From positions 1-19,768 of the forward strand of contig PXAQ01000166.1 of assembly GCA_003567095.1 (NCBI GenBank): a stretch of 19,768 nt of DNA, given 5' to 3'. Positions 1 through 8,251 of this stretch are shown here, piece after piece. The first letter of the stretch is position 1. Every line of letters starts with the position of its first letter. The notes below the pieces were generated by a model. The model was given only the letters and a program-made list of their open reading frames with translations, ran no database searches and was not told the origin of the DNA. A program made the translations under genes and the position numbers. This DNA comes from Phycisphaerae bacterium. Its GTDB lineage: Bacteria; Planctomycetota; Phycisphaerae; Sedimentisphaerales; Anaerohalosphaeraceae.

Positions 1-1322
1 ACAACGCCTATCCGCGCCATTATATCGACACCACGCCGCAGCAGTACGATGTGATTCAGTTGGTCGGTTTGGAGACCCTGCCGGCCGGATCCGGCGGAAT
101 TGCCGGGCTGGGGCAAAACCATCTGATGACGGTAGAGGGCATCCGGTCGGCCCTGGATCGCCTGACGCCGGACGGCCTGCTCGTGGCCAGTCGGGGCATA
201 CAGGATCCGCCGCGGGACAACCTGAAAATCATGGCGCTGTTTGCCGAGGCGCTGCGCAGCGGCGGCGTCGAAGAGCCGGGGCGGCATATTGTGATTGTAC
301 GCGATTTTCTGGCCGTCTGCACACTGGTCAAGCCCACCCCCTGGCAGCCGCAGCAGCTTGAACAGGTCGCCGAGATGCTCCAGCGCCGCCAATTGACGGG
401 GGTGTGGTTTACCGATATTCCCGCGCGATACCTCAACCAGCCCGACTGGCTGCCCGGTCCGGAGGGAACGCAGATCGACTGGTATCATTACGCCGCGAAA
501 CGACTGTTTGCCGACGATGCACAGACGTTTATCGACGACTGGTTTTTTGATATTCGCCCGCCGACCGATGATCGCCCGTTCTTTTACGATTTCAGCAAAC
601 TGCAAACCATTCCGAAACTGCGCGAGGCGTTCGGCGATCTGTGGCTGACACGCACGGAGATCGCCTTTCTGTTTGTCATTGCCGCACTGGTCGGCGTCGG
701 GATCATCGCTGTGATATTTACGATTGTCCCGCTGCTGTTTGTGCGCCCCGGCTGCGGCCTGCGGACACTGGCCCCGGCGGCGGGCTATTTTACCTGCCTC
801 GGGCTGGGGTACCTGATGCTCGAGATCACGCTGCTGAGCAAGCTGACGCGGCTGATCGGCGACCCGGTACAGGCGGCGGCGACTACCATCGCGGCGTTTT
901 TGTTTTTCTCCGGCCTGGGCAGTATGACCGCCCAGAAGTGCCGCCTGACGCCGGCGTTTCTCAGGCGTTTGATCGCAGCGCTGATCATTGCCGCGGGCCT
1001 TTGCATTGCGGCGCTGGGGCCGGCGACGCGGCTGGTCGGCGGATTCGGCGACCTTGGGCGAATGGCCGCGGCGGTGGCGTTGGTCGCGCCGCTGGCGTTT
1101 TTGATGGGCTTTCCGATGCCCGCCGGCCTGTCACGGCTGCATCGCGGCCCGGCGCAGCTTGTCGCCTGGGCATGGGGCATCAACGGATTCGCCTCCGTGC
1201 TGGCCGCTCCGACCGCCACGCTGATCGGTATGGTCTGGGGCTTTACACCGGCGGCCGCCATCGCCTTAACGCTCTACCTCGCAGCCGCACTCCTTTTCGC
1301 CCGAATCCCTGTTGTCGAGTAA
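1..1322 (+). CDS. Fused spermidine synthase-like / multi-pass membrane protein (3' part; 5' end outside window)
   Basis: The reading frame is open from the first bases of the window, so the true start lies upstream; the GTG at 51 is internal. The visible N-terminal part (YDVIQL, then a TVEG...L..L.PDGLL stretch) resembles the end of the Rossmann fold of spermidine synthase-like (SpeE family) domains, and DDRPFFYDFSK is typical of the end of that domain in this family. About seven hydrophobic segments follow, with conserved-looking LGLGYLMLEI, MGFPMPAGL and AWAWGINGFAS motifs seen in the C-terminal membrane part of fused MFS/spermidine synthase proteins. It probably sits in the cytoplasmic membrane. 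The substrate is unknown: such fusions are annotated by homology and true polyamine synthesis is unproven. The family call is fairly sure, the function is not. Confidence 0.75.
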   Translation, partial: NAYPRHYIDTTPQQYDVIQLVGLETLPAGSGGIAGLGQNHLMTVEGIRSALDRLTPDGLLVASRGIQDPPRDNLKIMALFAEALRSGGVEEPGRHIVIVRDFLAVCTLVKPTPWQPQQLEQVAEMLQRRQLTGVWFTDIPARYLNQPDWLPGPEGTQIDWYHYAAKRLFADDAQTFIDDWFFDIRPPTDDRPFFYDFSKLQTIPKLREAFGDLWLTRTEIAFLFVIAALVGVGIIAVIFTIVPLLFVRPGCGLRTLAPAAGYFTCLGLGYLMLEITLLSKLTRLIGDPVQAAATTIAAFLFFSGLGSMTAQKCRLTPAFLRRLIAALIIAAGLCIAALGPATRLVGGFGDLGRMAAAVALVAPLAFLMGFPMPAGLSRLHRGPAQLVAWAWGINGFASVLAAPTATLIGMVWGFTPAAAIALTLYLAAALLFARIPVVE

Positions 1323-1387
1323 GCAATAAGCGGCTACAGTACCCATTGGCGCTAACTTACGCACACGATTCTAATTCATAATCATTG

Positions 1388-1415
1388 TTGATATATTTCA
1401 GAGATAGTATATAAT
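1388..1415 (+). promoter_or_regulatory. Sigma70-type promoter of the H-X-DG gene
   Basis: TTGATA at 1388-1393 and a perfect TATAAT at 1410-1415 are separated by 16 bases. The predicted start of transcription is near 1422, leaving a leader of roughly 58 bases before the ATG at 1481. It lies in an AT-rich gap just after the preceding gene. Confidence 0.6.
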
Positions 1416-1480
1416 AGCGTTTCAAAGATCGTAGGCAGGAAAACATGAGACCAACAAAAACAAGTTCAAAGGAGCACGAT

Positions 1481-2278
1481 ATGAACGAATCAGTTGAATC
1501 TTCTGAAGGGGTTGCATCTCGGCCGCCCAAAATCAGCCGTCTGGTCATCGCATCATTTATAATGACATCGTTGGCTTATTTCTCCAGTTCTTTCCGGCCT
1601 GTCTTTTTGTTATCGGCAATGATTTGCGGGATAGTTGCATGGGTCAAAACCAACCGACTAAAAACTGATTTTAGAGGTAAAATTCCGGCGATAATTGGGG
1701 TCTCATTTCCATTGATTACCGTGATTGTATTTATACTTATACCTTTTTTCCATATCAAAAACAGACTTATCTGCGGCACTAATCTCAAAGGCATTGGAAT
1801 CGCATTAAACTACTACGCTGAACACCATGATGGAAAACTACCGGAAGGTGAGAACTGGTGTGACGCCTTAATGACGAAAACACCGTTTCGCCTCGATTTG
1901 CTGATATGCTCTGCTGCAAAGGACCTCAAAGGTGAAAGTTCCTATGCGATGAATATCCATGCCGAGGGAAAAGAACGCGGAGCTTTGCCGGGAGATATGG
2001 TATTGATATTTGAAACCAATGTGGGTTTGGAACCCGGACCGCGAACACACACGATTCAATATCGGTCTTTCTTTCAATTTTTCAAAAATAGTGATGACAA
2101 TGAATATGAATATCTAAAAGACCGACGTGTCTATTCTGAACGCTGGAATCAAGTCGGCGGGCCGGAAACACTAACGATTGAGCATCATGGGGGCGAAGGC
2201 TGCCACATCCTGTTTGCCGATGGATACATTGCTTTTATCCTAGCCAACCAGTTAGGTACACTTCGATGGACGGAATAA
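1481..2278 (+). CDS. Planctomycete-type H-X-DG membrane protein
   Basis: This 265-residue protein has two hydrophobic segments near the N-terminus (about residues 20-50 and 67-90). They are followed by CGTNLKGIGIALNYYAEHHD, the kind of motif that follows the N-terminal helix in DUF1559-like, pilin-related planctomycete proteins. The C-terminus has HHGGEGCHILFADGYIAF, a close match to the H-X9-DG signature but with ten residues between His and Asp-Gly. The start at 1481 is preferred because AAAGGAG lies at 1468-1474, six bases upstream; an in-frame ATG at 1445 has only a weaker AGGA. The gene is visibly AT-richer than its neighbours and has its own promoter, which could reflect transfer or relaxed codon use. 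Unlike standard DUF1559 proteins it shows no obvious prepilin cleavage motif. Its function is unknown; a surface or envelope role is a guess. Confidence 0.75.
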   Translation: MNESVESSEGVASRPPKISRLVIASFIMTSLAYFSSSFRPVFLLSAMICGIVAWVKTNRLKTDFRGKIPAIIGVSFPLITVIVFILIPFFHIKNRLICGTNLKGIGIALNYYAEHHDGKLPEGENWCDALMTKTPFRLDLLICSAAKDLKGESSYAMNIHAEGKERGALPGDMVLIFETNVGLEPGPRTHTIQYRSFFQFFKNSDDNEYEYLKDRRVYSERWNQVGGPETLTIEHHGGEGCHILFADGYIAFILANQLGTLRWTE

Positions 2279-2411
2279 ACCGCCGCCTATGCAACACTCC
2301 AGAATCTTTCTGTCAGTTCGCTGCCCTCTATGCCTTGGTTGACAACAATAACCATTGCATTTTTACCGCATAGGTTATATCAAACCGCTTGAAAAATGGA
2401 CGTGTTGAATA

Positions 2412-2827
2412 ATGAATACAGGTTTAAAGAAACATTTTGAAGGGCCCGGCGGCATAAGTCAGATGGTCGGCATCGCCATGCCGATGGTCGCCTCCAGCGC
2501 GTGCGAAACAGCGATGACGTTCACCTACAGGCTGTTTCTGTCGCGGCTTGGGCCCGCATATATGAGCGCGGCGATGGGCGATGTGCATCTCGGTCGCGTT
2601 TCACTGGCTGCTGGTGGTATTGCTATGGGCGCTGATGCGTGTGCTGGGGACCAGCCTCCCTGCCGGCGTGGCTGACGCTGTGTTTGGTCTTTATGAGGTT
2701 CAGCTTTGCCTTTTATCTGCGCTACCACGGGGGCAAATGGCGAACCCTGCGCATCGTGGAACCGGAGCCTGAGCCGGACATATTTCTGCATGCGGCGGAA
2801 AGCTTCCACGAACCGCCGAACCTGTAA
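2412..2827 (+). pseudogene. Remnant of a MATE-family efflux transporter (large internal deletion plus frameshift)
   Basis: The first ~56 codons from ATG 2412 read like the start of a MATE transporter (GGISQMVGIAMPMVASSACE, then FLSRLGPAYMSAAM). At about 2570-2583, at a tandem GGCGATG GGCGATG, the sense moves to another frame and reads MCISVAFHWLLVVLLWALM, which looks like one of the last membrane helices. A second shift near 2660-2675 moves to the third frame (WLTLCLVFMRFSFAFYLRYH, then GKWRTLRIVE), resembling the last helix and basic tail of the family, ending at TAA 2825-2827. MATE proteins are usually about 450 residues, so roughly 300 residues and ten helices are missing. The gene cannot make a transporter. 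The family call rests on the two ends only. Confidence 0.65.
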
Positions 2828-2871
2828 ACGGCTGTGACGGGCACGGCGGATCCTCGATTGTGAGTATTTCG

Positions 2872-2901
2872 TTGACATTGCGGGGCGACGGTCTTTAGAA
2901 T
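2872..2901 (+). promoter_or_regulatory. Strong sigma70-type promoter of ribD, probably giving a leaderless mRNA
   Basis: A perfect TTGACA at 2872-2877 and TAGAAT at 2896-2901 are 18 bases apart. The expected transcription start, about seven bases after the -10 box, falls at 2908-2909, which is the A of the ATG chosen for ribD. No Shine-Dalgarno sequence is visible upstream of this ATG. Confidence 0.65.
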
Positions 2902-2908
2902 GCTGTGT

Positions 2909-4045
2909 ATGACCCATACAGATCAACGATGGATGCTGCAGGCGCTGAAATTGGCCCAGCGGGGATTGGGCGAGGTTGAGCCGAATCCGGCAGTGGGGTG
3001 CGTAATTGTCAAGGACAACCGCCTCATCGGCCAGGGGTGGCATCGGCGATTCGGCGGCCCGCACGCGGAAATCGAAGCGCTGGCCGATTGCCGCCACAAA
3101 GGCCGCGACCCGGCCGGCGCAACGCTGTATGTCACGCTGGAGCCCTGCGCGCATACGGGCAAGACGCCGCCGTGCAGCAAGGCGGTTATTGACGCGAAGA
3201 TTCAAAAAGTCGTCATCGCCGCCGAGGACCCGACCACGCCGGCCGGCGGGGGTATCGAGCACTTGACCGCGGCGGGCATTGAGGTGCAAACCGGTATCTG
3301 CCGCCACGAAGCCGAGACGCTCAACGCCCCGTTTTACAAACATGCCCGCACCGGACGGCCGTGGGTCATTCTCAAATGGGCCCAATCCATTGACGGCAAG
3401 CTGGCCTGGAAAAACCCGCCCGCCGAAGGGCCCTGGATCTCCAACGCCCAAAGCCGGCAGGATGTGCATCGTCTGCGTAAAAAAGTGCAGGCGATTGTGA
3501 CCGGCATCCGCACCGTGCTGGCCGATAACCCGAAGCTGACGGTGCGCATTGACGGACAGGCCGTCGAGCGGCCGCCTCTGCGGGTCGTGCTGGACAGTCA
3601 TTTGACCCTGCCGTGGGACTGCCGGTTGATCACCGTGCCCGAGGCGCCGACGCTGATTGTCACAACCCATCACACCGCCCAGGTGGAATTGGAACAGGTC
3701 AAGAAGTTCACCGCCGCCGGCATCGAGGTGCTGGCCGTGCGCGAAACCGAACAGCGCTGCGATCTGCCCGAAACCTTGGCGGCACTGGCGCAACGCGGCG
3801 TCCAGCAGGTTCTTGTCGAAGGCGGCCCGACGCTACTGGCCGAATTTTTTCGCCTGCACCTGGCCGATGAGGTACGACTCTATATCGCCCCTGTGCTGCT
3901 CGGCGCCAGCGGCCAAGCCGATATCGCTGAAAAACTGGCCTCCCTGACCGCCGCCCAGCGACTGGAGCACGTGCGGCTGAGCCATTTCGACACCGATCTG
4001 TGCCTTTCCGCCCGCCTCGCACATTCCCCTTCATCCGGCATCTGA
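2909..4045 (+). CDS. ribD: Bifunctional riboflavin biosynthesis deaminase/reductase RibD
   Basis: RibD carries out two steps of riboflavin synthesis: deamination of the diaminopyrimidinone from GTP, then NADPH-dependent reduction of its ribosyl group. The 378-residue protein is full length. The N-terminal deaminase has the zinc ligands and catalytic Glu: H52-A-E54 (GPHAEIEAL), C80 in LEPCAHTG and C89 in KTPPCSKA. The C-terminal reductase starts near WVILKWAQSIDGKL and carries TGIRTVLADNPKLTVR and VLVEGGPTLLAEF. An in-frame ATG at 2900 lies inside the -10 box, so it would not be transcribed from that promoter; the start at 2909 coincides with the predicted +1. No other rib gene is nearby. The next gene is 136 bases away, so ribD is probably expressed alone. 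Confidence 0.93.
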   Translation: MTHTDQRWMLQALKLAQRGLGEVEPNPAVGCVIVKDNRLIGQGWHRRFGGPHAEIEALADCRHKGRDPAGATLYVTLEPCAHTGKTPPCSKAVIDAKIQKVVIAAEDPTTPAGGGIEHLTAAGIEVQTGICRHEAETLNAPFYKHARTGRPWVILKWAQSIDGKLAWKNPPAEGPWISNAQSRQDVHRLRKKVQAIVTGIRTVLADNPKLTVRIDGQAVERPPLRVVLDSHLTLPWDCRLITVPEAPTLIVTTHHTAQVELEQVKKFTAAGIEVLAVRETEQRCDLPETLAALAQRGVQQVLVEGGPTLLAEFFRLHLADEVRLYIAPVLLGASGQADIAEKLASLTAAQRLEHVRLSHFDTDLCLSARLAHSPSSGI

Positions 4046-4181
4046 CAACGTTACTCCTGAATCTGCCCGCATGTCCTGCCGCTTTACAATTAGAAAAGGG
4101 CAGCGCAAAGGGCTTTATTTTCAGGTGCTGTTGCTGTATTATTTTGAGAACCCATGAAGTGCGGCACTCTCAGGCATATAA

Positions 4182-4958
4182 ATGACAGGAAAGACTGAAA
4201 AAATCGACATCCTTATCAGGCGATTCAAAGATATCCTGAGATCGCGACGGCCGGAAATTGTGCTGATCATTGTGTTTCAGACGGGTTTGCTGTTGTTGCT
4301 GGAGCGGATGATTCGCTTGGGCGGCCCGGAACAGCCGCAGCTGCCGGCAGTGCCGGGTTGGGCGTTGTTTGTGCTGGGTGTCGGCAGTATGATGATGGCT
4401 ATTGTCTGGCAGATGCTGTATCTGGGTTTTTTGCGTACCGCGGCGTTGAGCGGCGCCGAGCCGCAGGACCCTGCGGTGCTGGTCAGGACCGGGCGGCCGT
4501 TTTTCTGGCGGATATTGGGCGTGCAGATCGTGGTGGGACTGGTCTTGTGGGTACTCGCGGCCTTTTTGTTATCGCTGTTGGGAGCCGTGCTGGGCTATCA
4601 GCGTCCCGAGATGCTGCCGCTGTGGCTTGTGGAGCTGACGCTTGTGGCCTCGATTGCCCTGCTGGTCAAACCCATTTTTCTGATTCCGTCGTTTATGCTG
4701 GTGCTGGATATCAAGGCCGTCGAGGCGGCCAAACTGATCTGGCAAATCCGGCTCAGCGATATGGGCATCCTGCCGCCGTGCTACGGCACCGGACTGGCGG
4801 CCCTGGCGGCGATGGGCGCGGCGATTTCATTCGCGCCGCAAGAGGGTGTGATCTACTATATTGCGATGACAAGCGGCCATCTGGCCCAGAGCCTGATATT
4901 TTTTCTGCTGATGTTGCTGACGGTGCTGTTCGTGGCGATTGAAATTGAAAAACGATAA
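4182..4958 (+). CDS. Unknown integral membrane protein, about six helices
   Basis: I do not recognise this 258-residue protein. It has a short charged N-terminus (about 24 residues, net basic) and about six hydrophobic segments (approximately residues 25-44, 60-84, 107-139, 147-175, 195-218 and 222-252), ending in a charged EIEKR tail. No signal peptide, catalytic motif or metal-binding cluster is evident. There is only a weak AGG ahead of the ATG. It is the first gene of the closely spaced + strand run leading into tmk and holB, and is followed 18 bases later by a second small membrane protein. The coding call is supported by a long open frame, high G+C at third positions and a consistent hydrophobic pattern. 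Confidence 0.7.
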   Translation: MTGKTEKIDILIRRFKDILRSRRPEIVLIIVFQTGLLLLLERMIRLGGPEQPQLPAVPGWALFVLGVGSMMMAIVWQMLYLGFLRTAALSGAEPQDPAVLVRTGRPFFWRILGVQIVVGLVLWVLAAFLLSLLGAVLGYQRPEMLPLWLVELTLVASIALLVKPIFLIPSFMLVLDIKAVEAAKLIWQIRLSDMGILPPCYGTGLAALAAMGAAISFAPQEGVIYYIAMTSGHLAQSLIFFLLMLLTVLFVAIEIEKR

Positions 4959-4976
4959 TGGAAAGATATCAACCCG

Positions 4977-5162
4977 ATGGTCAAATGGAACAGTAAATGG
5001 GACGTACAGATATCCCTGTTAATATTAACCGGGATACCAATACTGGCTCTTGCCCTGATGACGGTTTTGCTCGACAGCCCAATCTTATTGGTTTTTATCT
5101 TGGCAGTGGTCAGCGTAACGTTTGGGTGGGGGATATGGAAATCCGTGAAAGGCAAGAAATAA
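4977..5162 (+). CDS. Small two-helix membrane protein, unknown
   Basis: This 61-residue protein has two predicted membrane helices (about residues 11-31 and 34-52) flanked by charged ends: VKWNSKWD at the start and KSVKGKK at the end. A GGAAAG lies 11 bases upstream of the ATG, which is rather far. It sits between the preceding membrane protein (18-base gap) and tmk (9-base gap), consistent with one transcript. It is AT-richer than its neighbours. No family was recognised. It could be a partner of the preceding membrane protein, but that is only suggested by adjacency. Confidence 0.55.
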   Translation: MVKWNSKWDVQISLLILTGIPILALALMTVLLDSPILLVFILAVVSVTFGWGIWKSVKGKK

Positions 5163-5171
5163 GAGCTTCGA

Positions 5172-5798
5172 ATGGAAATAAAGACGGGAAAATTTATTGT
5201 GCTGGACGGGCCGGACGGCTGCGGCAAGAGTACGCAGGCCAGGCTTGTTGCCGACTGGCTTGCCGGGCGGGGGCTGGACGTGGTGTCCTACCGCGATCCG
5301 GGCACGACCGTTGTCGGCGAAAAGATTCGCCGGATTCTGCTTGACCCGATCCACACGACGATGATCGACAGTGTCGAGGTGCTTTTGTATATGGCCGCGC
5401 GGGCCCAGCTCTGGGCCGAGCACATCGGGCCGGACGTACAGGCCGGGCGGTTTGTGGTGATGGACCGCTGGCTGTCGAGTACCTGCGCCTATCAGGGGTA
5501 TGCCGGGCGGTTCGGTGTTGAAAAGGTGCTCGATATTGCCGCTGCTGCGCTGCAGCGAATGTGGCCGGATGCGACCTTCATACTGGATGTCGATGCCGAG
5601 ACGGCCCGCGAGCGGATGAAGCGCGACCTGGACCGCATGGAGCAAAAAGGCGGCGACTATCATGCCCGCGTGCGGGACGGGTTCGTCGCGCTGGAAGGGC
5701 TGTGCCCGAATCTGGCCGTCATCGATGCGCGGCCATCGGTCGAGCAGGTCCACGAGAATGTTATCCATCACCTCAAGGCGGTGCTCGGATGGCAGTAA
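5172..5798 (+). CDS. tmk: Thymidylate kinase
   Basis: Tmk phosphorylates dTMP to dTDP with ATP, a required step to dTTP. The 208-residue protein has the P-loop GPDGCGKST (residues 13-21), the dTMP-binding loop as RDPGTT (41-46) where most bacteria have REPGGT, and the DRx motif as MDRWLSSTCAYQG (D98-R99-W100). A LID region rich in Arg follows (RERMKRDLDRMEQ, then a VRDGF segment). The RDPG form is common in planctomycetes. An AAGAG just after the previous stop is a plausible ribosome binding site. The 3' end overlaps the start of holB by ten bases, implying translational coupling. The order tmk-holB-ricT matches a conserved bacterial cluster. Confidence 0.92.
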   Translation: MEIKTGKFIVLDGPDGCGKSTQARLVADWLAGRGLDVVSYRDPGTTVVGEKIRRILLDPIHTTMIDSVEVLLYMAARAQLWAEHIGPDVQAGRFVVMDRWLSSTCAYQGYAGRFGVEKVLDIAAAALQRMWPDATFILDVDAETARERMKRDLDRMEQKGGDYHARVRDGFVALEGLCPNLAVIDARPSVEQVHENVIHHLKAVLGWQ

Positions 5799-6925
5799 AC
5801 CTGAGCCAAATCGTCTGCCAGGACAGAGCTATCGCCTCGCTTCAGCGGGCGTTTGCCGCCGGTCGGATGCCGCATGCGTATTTGTTCAGCGGCGAAGACG
5901 GCGTGGGCAAATACACCACCGCCGCCGCGTGGGCCAAGATGCTGCTGTGCCAAGATCGAACGCAACGGCCCGGCGGGGCGGCCTTTTTCGACAGTTGCGG
6001 ACGATGCACGTCGTGTCACATGTTCGAAAGCGGCGGCCATCCTGATTTTCAGCCGGTTTACAAGGAACTGGTGACCTTCACCAAAAACGGGAAAAATAAG
6101 ACAGCCCCGCTGGATATGCCGATTGATGTGATTCGGGAATTTCTGCTGGATAAGGCCGCAACCCGCCCGCAAGCGAGCCAATATGTCGTCTATGTGGTTC
6201 GCGAGGCCGAAAAGGTCAACACATCCAGCCAGAACGCGATGCTGAAGATCCTCGAAGAGCCGCCGCCGTTTTGCGTGATCATCCTGATTTGCAGTCGGCT
6301 GGAGAAAATGCTGCCGACCACGCTGTCGCGGTGCCGCCTGGTGCGATTTGGGCCGGTTGAGGCCGGCTATATTGTCCGGAAGCTGGAAGAATCGGGGATT
6401 GCCGAGCCGGAAAGCGGCTATTGGGCGAATTTTTGCGAGGGCCGGCTGGGACAGGCCCTTGAATGGGCCGCCCTGACGCCGAAAGGCGACCGTCCGTACC
6501 AGATTAAGCGTGAATTGCTCGACCGGCTGTCCAATGCCGCCCTGCCGGATGTGCTCGAGCAGGCCGACTGGATGGGCAAAGCGGCCAAACAAATCGCCGC
6601 GGCATGGTCAGCAGTGACGGAAAATGTCAGCACCAAAGACATCACTCGCCGGGCACAGATCGGGCTGATCCAGATGGTCACGCTGGCCTTTTCGGATGCA
6701 CTGAAGCTGACGCTCGGCAGCGGGGGAGCACTTGTCAATGCCGACCAGAAGGCCGTCATCGGCCAGATAGCCGACAAATACGAGCCGGAAAGACTGTCTC
6801 TTTTGGTTGCCCGAATGTATCAACTGCACCGCTGGGTGGAGTCCAGCGTGAACGAAAAACTGATTTTCGAGCAGCTCTTGTTAAATCTGACGCATTCGGA
6901 TATAATCAACCTTTCTGTAAGCTGA
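5789..6925 (+). CDS. holB: DNA polymerase III delta' subunit (clamp loader)
   Basis: Delta' is the stator subunit of the clamp loader that places the beta clamp on DNA. The 378-residue protein has an AAA+ N-terminal domain with a P-loop-like GEDGVGKYT (residues 35-43). The usual Ser/Thr after Lys is Tyr, as is frequent in delta' proteins, which do not hydrolyse ATP. A four-Cys zinc module uses C54, C70, C73 and C76 (the last three in CGRCTSC). NAMLKILEEPP (149-159) and the SRC motif (180-182, in TTLSRCRLVRF) are present. An insertion rich in Lys around residues 92-106 lies after the zinc module. The ATG at 5789 was chosen because it gives a normal N-terminus and overlaps the tmk stop by ten bases; a longer frame upstream is just tmk read out of frame. 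Confidence 0.9.
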   Translation: MAVNLSQIVCQDRAIASLQRAFAAGRMPHAYLFSGEDGVGKYTTAAAWAKMLLCQDRTQRPGGAAFFDSCGRCTSCHMFESGGHPDFQPVYKELVTFTKNGKNKTAPLDMPIDVIREFLLDKAATRPQASQYVVYVVREAEKVNTSSQNAMLKILEEPPPFCVIILICSRLEKMLPTTLSRCRLVRFGPVEAGYIVRKLEESGIAEPESGYWANFCEGRLGQALEWAALTPKGDRPYQIKRELLDRLSNAALPDVLEQADWMGKAAKQIAAAWSAVTENVSTKDITRRAQIGLIQMVTLAFSDALKLTLGSGGALVNADQKAVIGQIADKYEPERLSLLVARMYQLHRWVESSVNEKLIFEQLLLNLTHSDIINLSVS

Positions 6926-6976
6926 TTAAACAGCACCGTATCCGGAACATACAATGAAGCGGAGAGTTTTATATAG

Positions 6977-8230
6977 ATGTCGCAACCTGATAACGCGAAG
7001 CCCAAAGGGGCCAAAAATACAAAATCTATGCTGGTCAGCTACGGCCGTTTGGGGCTGATGGGGTGGTTTGAGCATAACGAGCCGACGATTCCCAAGCTGA
7101 ACAGCCGTGTGATTATCAAAACCGAACGCGGCCTGGAACTGGGCCGAGTGGTCGGTGTGCACAATTACCGCGCCGGGCAATATCGCAATACGCCCGAGCA
7201 GGTCGAATCCTATTTCGGCAATCTGGGCCCGAATTCACCGGTTGGCCCCGGCGGGGAGTTTGTCCGCTTTGCCACCCACGAAGACCTGCGCGAACAGGAA
7301 CACCTGGTCCAGTCCGAACAGGAAGAGATCGCCTGCTGCGAAAAATATATCAAGGAATTCAATTTGCCGATGCGGGTTGTCGACGCCGAGCACCTGTTCG
7401 GCGGCGAGCGCATCGTCTATTATTTCAGCAGTGAAGGACGTGTGGATTTTCGCGAGCTGGTCAAGACCCTGGCCCGGGAGTACCAGACGCGCATCGAGCT
7501 TCGACAGATCGGCGCGCGGGACGAGGCCAAGCTGATCAGCGATTTTGAAACGTGCGGGCAGCAATGCTGCTGCAGCCGATTCCTGAAAATTCTCGAGCCG
7601 GTGAATATGCGGATGGCCAAACTGCAAAAGGCCACGCTGGATCCATCGAAAATCAGCGGCCACTGCGGCCGTCTCAAGTGCTGTCTGCGCTATGAAGACA
7701 AGACCTATATGGATTTGAAAGATCGACTGCCGCACCGCAATTCAACGGTTCGCACGCCCAAAGGCACCGGGCGCGTGGTGGATGTGCAGATTTTGACGCA
7801 ACTGGTCGTTGTTCAGGATGCGCTGGGCGACCGCCAGGCCTGGCCGGTGGACGAGCTGCTGCCGATGGACCAAGCGGCCGCCGCCGAGGAGATGGAAAAA
7901 CGGGCCGCCAAACGCTCCTCGCACCCGCTCAATGAGAGCATGGATATCATTGATGAACTCGAAGACGAAGCCCGACTGGACCAGGACGAGACGGCCGCGG
8001 CCGCTCAACAGCCGGCACCCAAGACCCAACAAGCCGCACCGAGCCGCGATAAATCGCCAAAGCAGCGACCGCAGACCGGCCGACCTTCAAAACGTAAAGC
8101 CACCGACCACCCCGCCGATGTCAATCAAAAACAACAGCGCAAGAAAAACCGCCGCAAAAAGAGGCGAAACGCAAAGCGCAGGGACGATGCAGGCCGCTCT
8201 GACAAGAACGACAACAACGCCAACGGATAG
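6977..8230 (+). CDS. PSP1-domain protein, RicT/YaaT-like iron-sulfur protein
   Basis: The protein matches the PSP1/RicT (B. subtilis YaaT) family. RicT belongs to the Fe-S-containing Ric complex that stimulates RNA maturation by RNase Y in Bacillus; whether it does so here is not known. In this 417-residue protein the core covers about residues 17-298. The Cys signature is present: CGQQCCCSRFL with C193, C197, C198 and C199, then SGHCGRLKCCLRYE with C230, C235 and C236. Residues 300-417 form a low-complexity tail that begins Ala/Glu-rich and ends strongly basic (KKNRRKKRRNAKRR), absent from the short Bacillus protein and possibly RNA-binding. GGAG lies 12 bases before the ATG. The location directly after tmk-holB agrees with the known yaaT neighbourhood. 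Confidence 0.85.
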   Translation: MSQPDNAKPKGAKNTKSMLVSYGRLGLMGWFEHNEPTIPKLNSRVIIKTERGLELGRVVGVHNYRAGQYRNTPEQVESYFGNLGPNSPVGPGGEFVRFATHEDLREQEHLVQSEQEEIACCEKYIKEFNLPMRVVDAEHLFGGERIVYYFSSEGRVDFRELVKTLAREYQTRIELRQIGARDEAKLISDFETCGQQCCCSRFLKILEPVNMRMAKLQKATLDPSKISGHCGRLKCCLRYEDKTYMDLKDRLPHRNSTVRTPKGTGRVVDVQILTQLVVVQDALGDRQAWPVDELLPMDQAAAAEEMEKRAAKRSSHPLNESMDIIDELEDEARLDQDETAAAAQQPAPKTQQAAPSRDKSPKQRPQTGRPSKRKATDHPADVNQKQQRKKNRRKKRRNAKRRDDAGRSDKNDNNANG

Positions 8231-8251
8231 TTTTCCGGAAAGTATTCATCT

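Noticed and set aside
51..56. GTG at 51 as the start of the first gene
   Set aside because: The frame is open upstream to the edge of the window and reads family-like sequence (YPRHYIDTTPQQYDV), so the gene is cut by the window edge.
4958..4996. 12-codon frame overlapping the stop of the six-helix protein as TAATG
   Set aside because: It is too short and overlaps the start of the better supported small membrane protein.
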